A stretch of DNA of 8,999 nt from contig PWSL01000293.1 in assembly GCA_003563255.1 (NCBI GenBank), forward strand, positions 1-8,999. Direction: 5' to 3'. Below are positions 6,139-8,999 of the stretch, in pieces (the stretch's first letter is position 1; every line of letters starts with the position of its first letter). The position numbers and the translations under genes were made by a program. The stretch comes from Desulfonatronospira sp. (GTDB taxonomy: Bacteria > Desulfobacterota > Desulfovibrionia > Desulfovibrionales > Desulfonatronovibrionaceae). Under the pieces are notes generated by a model. That model searched no databases. It was not told the origin of the DNA and saw only the letters and a list, made by a program, of their open reading frames with translations.

Positions 6139-6435
6139 ATGGCCAGCAAAAAAGGAGAAAGCAGGGTCAAGGTATTCCGGGACTGGTGCAAAGGATGCGG
6201 CATATGCGCAACCTTTTGCCCATCCAGTGTCCTGAGTGTGGACAAGCAGAACAAGGTTCGGGTGGATCAGGAGGATGAGTGCATCAACTGCGGATTCTGT
6301 GAGATACATTGCCCCGATTTCGCCATCATGGTCTATCCCAGAGATGAGCGTACCCCCTTTGAGGCTAACATTGAAGACGTTGCACCCGCCACCCGGGAAG
6401 AACTGCATAAGATAAGAAACAGCAACTCCAAGTAA
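6139..6435 (+). CDS. korD: 2-oxoacid:ferredoxin oxidoreductase delta subunit (2[4Fe-4S] ferredoxin)
   Basis: The 98-residue protein is a bacterial-type dicluster ferredoxin. C17, C20, C23 and C27 (CKGCGICATFCP) and C48, C51, C54 and C58 (CINCGFCEIHCP) form two CxxCxxCxxxCP motifs, each binding a [4Fe-4S] cluster. In KorDABC/OorDABC enzymes this subunit carries electrons from the thiamine-diphosphate core to external ferredoxin. An AAGGAT ribosome binding site sits 5 nt before the ATG. The N-terminal extension (residues 1-12) and C-terminal tail (about 70-98) flank the cluster domain, as is usual for the delta subunit. Gene order D-A-B-C matches the oor operon of epsilonproteobacteria. It is separated from korA by an unusually long 392-bp gap. 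Confidence 0.92.
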   Translation: MASKKGESRVKVFRDWCKGCGICATFCPSSVLSVDKQNKVRVDQEDECINCGFCEIHCPDFAIMVYPRDERTPFEANIEDVAPATREELHKIRNSNSK

Positions 6436-6460
6436 GCTCGGCAACATAAATAACTTGAGA

Positions 6461-6495
6461 GTTCAAAGTTCCTGGTTCTTCGTTCCTGGTTGAAA
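6461..6495. repeat. Heptanucleotide tandem repeat, five degenerate units
   Basis: Five in-phase 7-mers all begin with GTT: GTTCAAA, GTTCCTG, GTTCTTC, GTTCCTG, GTTGAAA. The array starts 25 bp after the korD stop codon. It has the same unit length and unit number as the array at 3253-3287 but a different sequence. Confidence 0.65.
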
Positions 6496-6620
6496 AAAAT
6501 AAAGTCAATAAATTTAGATAGATATCTGGTCTGGCCCGAAAGACATGTTGAGCTGCCAAAAAAGCTAATAAAAATAAATGGTTACAAAAAAAACTTTTGA
6601 CTGTCCAGATAAATTAATAA

Positions 6621-6810
6621 GGTCACCATTCAGGGGGTCCTCTCAGGGGGTCCTCAATGATGAATAATGGCACAAGGCCTGAGGACTGTCCCCCGCTAAG
6701 TAATAATTGTGCAGCTTCACAATATTTCGCGTCTGTACTTTTAGTGTTTGTGCAGGAAAAGTGTCGCGGGGACTGTCCTCGGCCCGGTATCTTCCCCCTG
6801 AATGATTACT
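6621..6810. mobile_element. MITE-like element D with 17-bp terminal inverted repeats inside the kor operon
   Basis: The left end (6621-6637, GGTCACCATTCAGGGGG) matches the reverse complement of the right end (6794-6810) at 14 of 17 bases, including a perfect 11-bp CATTCAGGGGG. The interior carries GGACTGTCCCCC (6683-6694) and GGGGACTGTCC (6768-6778), the same core as elements A-C. A perfect 13-bp tandem duplication (TCAGGGGGTCCTC, 6630-6642 and 6643-6655) sits at the left end. The element has no coding capacity. With 6436-6620, which is AT-rich and has no gene, it makes up the korD-korA gap. Its right end is 17 bp upstream of the korA ATG, so the korA ribosome binding site lies just outside it. 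Confidence 0.72.
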
Positions 6811-6827
6811 AAATAAGCAGGTTTGAA

Positions 6828-7982
6828 ATGGCCTCCAAATCACGCAAAAACAAGTTCACAGAGATTTTTGCCCTGGGCAACGAAGCAGTGGTGGAAGGTG
6901 CCCTGCTGGCGGGTTGCACCTTTTATGCCGGCTATCCCATCACTCCCTCGACAGAGATAGCCGAAGAAATGGCCAACAGGCTGCCGCACCTTCGAGGCGG
7001 GGTGTTCATCCAGATGGAGGATGAAATAGCCGGCCTGGGAGCGGTCATAGGAGCTTCCCTGGCCGGGCGTAAGGCCATGACCGCCACCTCAGGTCCGGGC
7101 TTTTCCCTGATGCAGGAGCATATCGGCTATGCCTGCATCACCGAGGTGCCCCTGGTGCTGGTCAATGTCATGCGTTCCGGTCCAAGTACCGGCATGCCCA
7201 CCAACCCGGCCCAGGGAGACGTACAGCAGGCCAGGTGGGGCACTCACGGGGACCACCCGATAATCGTGCTTTCAGCCTGCGATGTCCAGGAGTGCCTGGA
7301 GATGACTGTCACTGCATTCAACTATGCCGAAAAGTACCGCACTCCGGTTATCCTGCTTCTGGATGAGATCACCGCCCATACCAGAGAAAAGATCAGGCTT
7401 CCAGACCCTGATGAGTTGAACATCTTTTCCAGACTTACTCCCAGCATGCCTCCGGAATGGTACATGCCCTACGAGGACAACATGCGCGGGGTGGCTTCCA
7501 TGCCTCCTCTGGGGTCGGGCTACCGCTATCATGTTACCGGCCTTATCCACGATGACCACGGATACCCCACTTCAAATCCCAGGGAAGTGGAGCAGATAAT
7601 GCATCGGCTGTTTCGCAAGATAGACCAGTTTTTCTACGACATCCAGATGGTGGATGAAATCATGTGCGAGGACGCTGAGGTATGCGTAGTGGCCTACGGT
7701 TGCGTGGCCAGGTCCGCTGCCCTGGCGGTGCAGCAGGCCCGGGAGCGAGGCATCAGAGCCGGCCTTCTCAAGCTCAAGACCCTGTTTCCCTTTCCCAGGC
7801 CAGCAGTGGAAAAGATGCTGCGACAATGCAGCAGCATCCTGGTACCGGAAATGAATATGGGGCAGATATCGCGCGAGATCAAGCGCGTCAACAACGGGCA
7901 GAGCAAGATACTTACCCTGAACAGGGTGGACGGACAGATCATCACCCCGGCTCAAATCCTGGGCAAAATACAAAAAGGTTGA
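6828..7982 (+). CDS. korA: 2-oxoglutarate:ferredoxin oxidoreductase alpha subunit
   Basis: KorA forms part of the catalytic core that oxidatively decarboxylates 2-oxoglutarate (or another 2-oxoacid) to the acyl-CoA, or runs the reductive reverse reaction. At 384 residues it is full length. Domain I (about 17-190) opens GNEAVVEGALLAGCTFYAGYPITPSTE, with the hallmark YPITPST at 36-42. ATSGPGFSLMQE (86-97) and VNVMRSGPSTGMPT (112-125) follow, both typical of the 2-oxoacid oxidoreductase alpha subunit. Domain II (about 280-384) contains VAYGCVARSA and the EMNMGQ segment (341-346), common in KorA. An AGG sits about 7 nt before the ATG, and no alternative start is convincing. The gene is separated from korB by only 4 nt. 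Related enzymes use 2-oxoisovalerate, so the exact substrate is not certain. Confidence 0.93.
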   Translation: MASKSRKNKFTEIFALGNEAVVEGALLAGCTFYAGYPITPSTEIAEEMANRLPHLRGGVFIQMEDEIAGLGAVIGASLAGRKAMTATSGPGFSLMQEHIGYACITEVPLVLVNVMRSGPSTGMPTNPAQGDVQQARWGTHGDHPIIVLSACDVQECLEMTVTAFNYAEKYRTPVILLLDEITAHTREKIRLPDPDELNIFSRLTPSMPPEWYMPYEDNMRGVASMPPLGSGYRYHVTGLIHDDHGYPTSNPREVEQIMHRLFRKIDQFFYDIQMVDEIMCEDAEVCVVAYGCVARSAALAVQQARERGIRAGLLKLKTLFPFPRPAVEKMLRQCSSILVPEMNMGQISREIKRVNNGQSKILTLNRVDGQIITPAQILGKIQKG

Positions 7983-7986
7983 GACC

Positions 7987-8817
7987 ATGGCCAAAGTAAC
8001 CCAGCTCGTTCACAATTACCTCAGGCACTCCAAGAGATTTCCCCATGTATTCTGCCCCGGCTGCGGGCATGGCATTGTCCTGGGCTCGCTTATCCGCTCC
8101 ATTCACTCCCTGGGGCTGGCAAAGGACGACGTGGTCCTGGTGGCAGGTATAGGATGCTCCGGCAGAATCCCGGTCTATGTGGATTTCAACACCATCCACA
8201 CCACCCACGGTCGGGCCCTGACATTCGCCACCGGCATCAAGCTGGCCAACCCCAGGCTCAAGGTCATAGTGATCATGGGCGACGGAGATGCCCTGTCCAT
8301 CGGGGGCAACCACCTCATCCACGCAGCCAGGCGCAACATCGGCGTCACCGCCCTGGTACTCAACAACCATATCTACGGTATGACCGGGGGACAGAGTTCC
8401 TGCACCACTCCCATGGGCAGCTTTTCCACCACCACGCCCTTCGGCCAGCTCGAGGAGGAATTCGACATCTCCAGGGTGACCAAGGTCTGCGGCGCAAGTT
8501 TCGTGGCCCGCACCACAGTGATGCAGGCCAAAACCATGGACTCCATGATCTCTGAGGCCGTCCTGCATCCCGGCTTCGGGCTGGTGGAAATCATCAGCCC
8601 CTGCCATACCCAGTACGGGCGCAAAAACAAGTTTAAGAGCTGTGTGGATATGTACAAATGGCTGCAGAAAAGCTCCACCCCTCTGGAAAAATTCAAGGAG
8701 ATGTCTCCGGAAAAGCAGGAAAAGGCCATCGCCACGGGCATCTTCGAAAAAAGGGACTGCGAAGGACTTGAAGAAAAATACGCCCGGATGCGCCGTAACC
8801 TCAGAGGAGAACGCTGA
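7987..8817 (+). CDS. korB: 2-oxoglutarate:ferredoxin oxidoreductase beta subunit (thiamine diphosphate-binding)
   Basis: KorB binds thiamine diphosphate and the proximal [4Fe-4S] cluster of the enzyme core. Its 276 residues match the family length. The thiamine diphosphate/Mg2+ motif runs from GDGD (98-101) to NN (126-127). Four cysteines at conserved places probably hold the cluster: C23 and C26 in CPGCGHG, C57 in GIGCSGR, and C206 in SPCHTQYGRKN. The segment HTTHGRALTFATGIK (71-85) is also typical. Coding begins 4 nt after the korA stop, with AAGG about 9 nt upstream, and the stop overlaps the korC start (TGATG). The protein partners KorA, KorC and KorD in the cytoplasm. Confidence 0.95.
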   Translation: MAKVTQLVHNYLRHSKRFPHVFCPGCGHGIVLGSLIRSIHSLGLAKDDVVLVAGIGCSGRIPVYVDFNTIHTTHGRALTFATGIKLANPRLKVIVIMGDGDALSIGGNHLIHAARRNIGVTALVLNNHIYGMTGGQSSCTTPMGSFSTTTPFGQLEEEFDISRVTKVCGASFVARTTVMQAKTMDSMISEAVLHPGFGLVEIISPCHTQYGRKNKFKSCVDMYKWLQKSSTPLEKFKEMSPEKQEKAIATGIFEKRDCEGLEEKYARMRRNLRGER

Positions 8818-8999
8818 TGACAAACGACCTGCATCTGGACAGATTCGAAGTCCGCTTGTCCGGGCTCGGCGGGCAGGGCATACTGACCCTGGGTCGCATC
8901 ATGGGGCAGGCCCTGGCCCTGGACCACGGCTACGAGGTCACCCAGACTCAGAGCTACGGACCTGAGGCCCGGGGAGGGGCCAGCCGCTGCGACCTGGTC
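8817..8999 (+). CDS. korC: 2-oxoglutarate:ferredoxin oxidoreductase gamma subunit, 3' end outside window
   Basis: Only the first 61 codons are present; the gene runs off the window end. The ATG overlaps the korB stop by one base (TGATG), and a GAGGAGA ribosome binding site lies about 7 nt upstream, so translation is likely coupled to korB. The visible part has the family signature GLGGQGI (16-22) and the QSYGPEARGGAS segment (46-57), both diagnostic of the gamma domain of pyruvate/2-oxoacid:ferredoxin oxidoreductases. A full subunit is usually about 180-200 residues. The gene completes the D-A-B-C set. Confidence 0.93.
   Translation, partial: MTNDLHLDRFEVRLSGLGGQGILTLGRIMGQALALDHGYEVTQTQSYGPEARGGASRCDLV

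Noticed and set aside
6597..6623. TTGACT followed by an AT-rich stretch as a separate korA promoter
   Set aside because: The only good -10-like box (TAATAA) is about 12 bp away, too close for a sigma70 promoter, and at 16-18 bp spacing nothing suitable is found.
7942..8823. 293-codon open frame on the minus strand opposite korB
   Set aside because: It lies entirely opposite the well-supported korB and the end of korA, has a composition typical of an antisense shadow of GC-rich coding DNA (many Gly, His, Ala), and shows no recognisable motif.

Overview
The window looks like a chromosomal segment of an anaerobic, sulfate-reducer-like bacterium. My best guess is the Desulfovibrionales (Desulfobacterota). 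This rests on an oorDABC-ordered 2-oxoacid:ferredoxin oxidoreductase operon, a YhaM-type HD/OB nuclease overlapping tmk, a WbpA-type dehydrogenase, moderate GC, and repeat-rich intergenic DNA. The taxonomy is inferred from gene content, not proven.

Layout. (1) 162-3219, minus strand: a tight three-gene operon transcribed wbpA-type UDP-GlcNAc 6-dehydrogenase, then a GNAT acetyltransferase with a lysine-rich tail, then an M20 metallohydrolase (21-nt gap, then 8-nt overlap). (2) 3220-3579: gene-free and repeat-rich. (3) 3580-3843, minus: a small membrane-anchored coiled-coil protein of unknown function. (4) 3903-4147, minus: a tRNA-Val(TAC)/tRNA-Asp(GTC) unit with a strong sigma70-like promoter and an intrinsic terminator. 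(5) 4156-5807, minus: a YhaM-type HD-domain nuclease overlapping thymidylate kinase. (6) 5808-6138: a divergent intergenic region holding a MITE-like element and the likely promoter of the kor operon. (7) 6139-8999, plus: korD, korA, korB and a truncated korC, a four-subunit 2-oxoglutarate (or related 2-oxoacid):ferredoxin oxidoreductase. KorA and KorB form the catalytic core that binds thiamine diphosphate. KorC is the gamma subunit that completes it. KorD passes electrons on to ferredoxin.

The genes are largely ordinary; the non-coding DNA is the most notable part. Four intergenic stretches carry related palindromic sequences built on GGGGACAG / CTGTCCCC. Two have recognisable terminal inverted repeats, and one looks like a mosaic of the other two types. 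One lies between korD and korA, where the genes are normally close together. Two separate 5-unit arrays of 7-bp repeats also sit in intergenic DNA. No transposase, CRISPR array, phage gene or recognisable defence gene is present, and I see no convincing new multi-gene system. The least explained gene set is the wbpA-GNAT-M20 operon.
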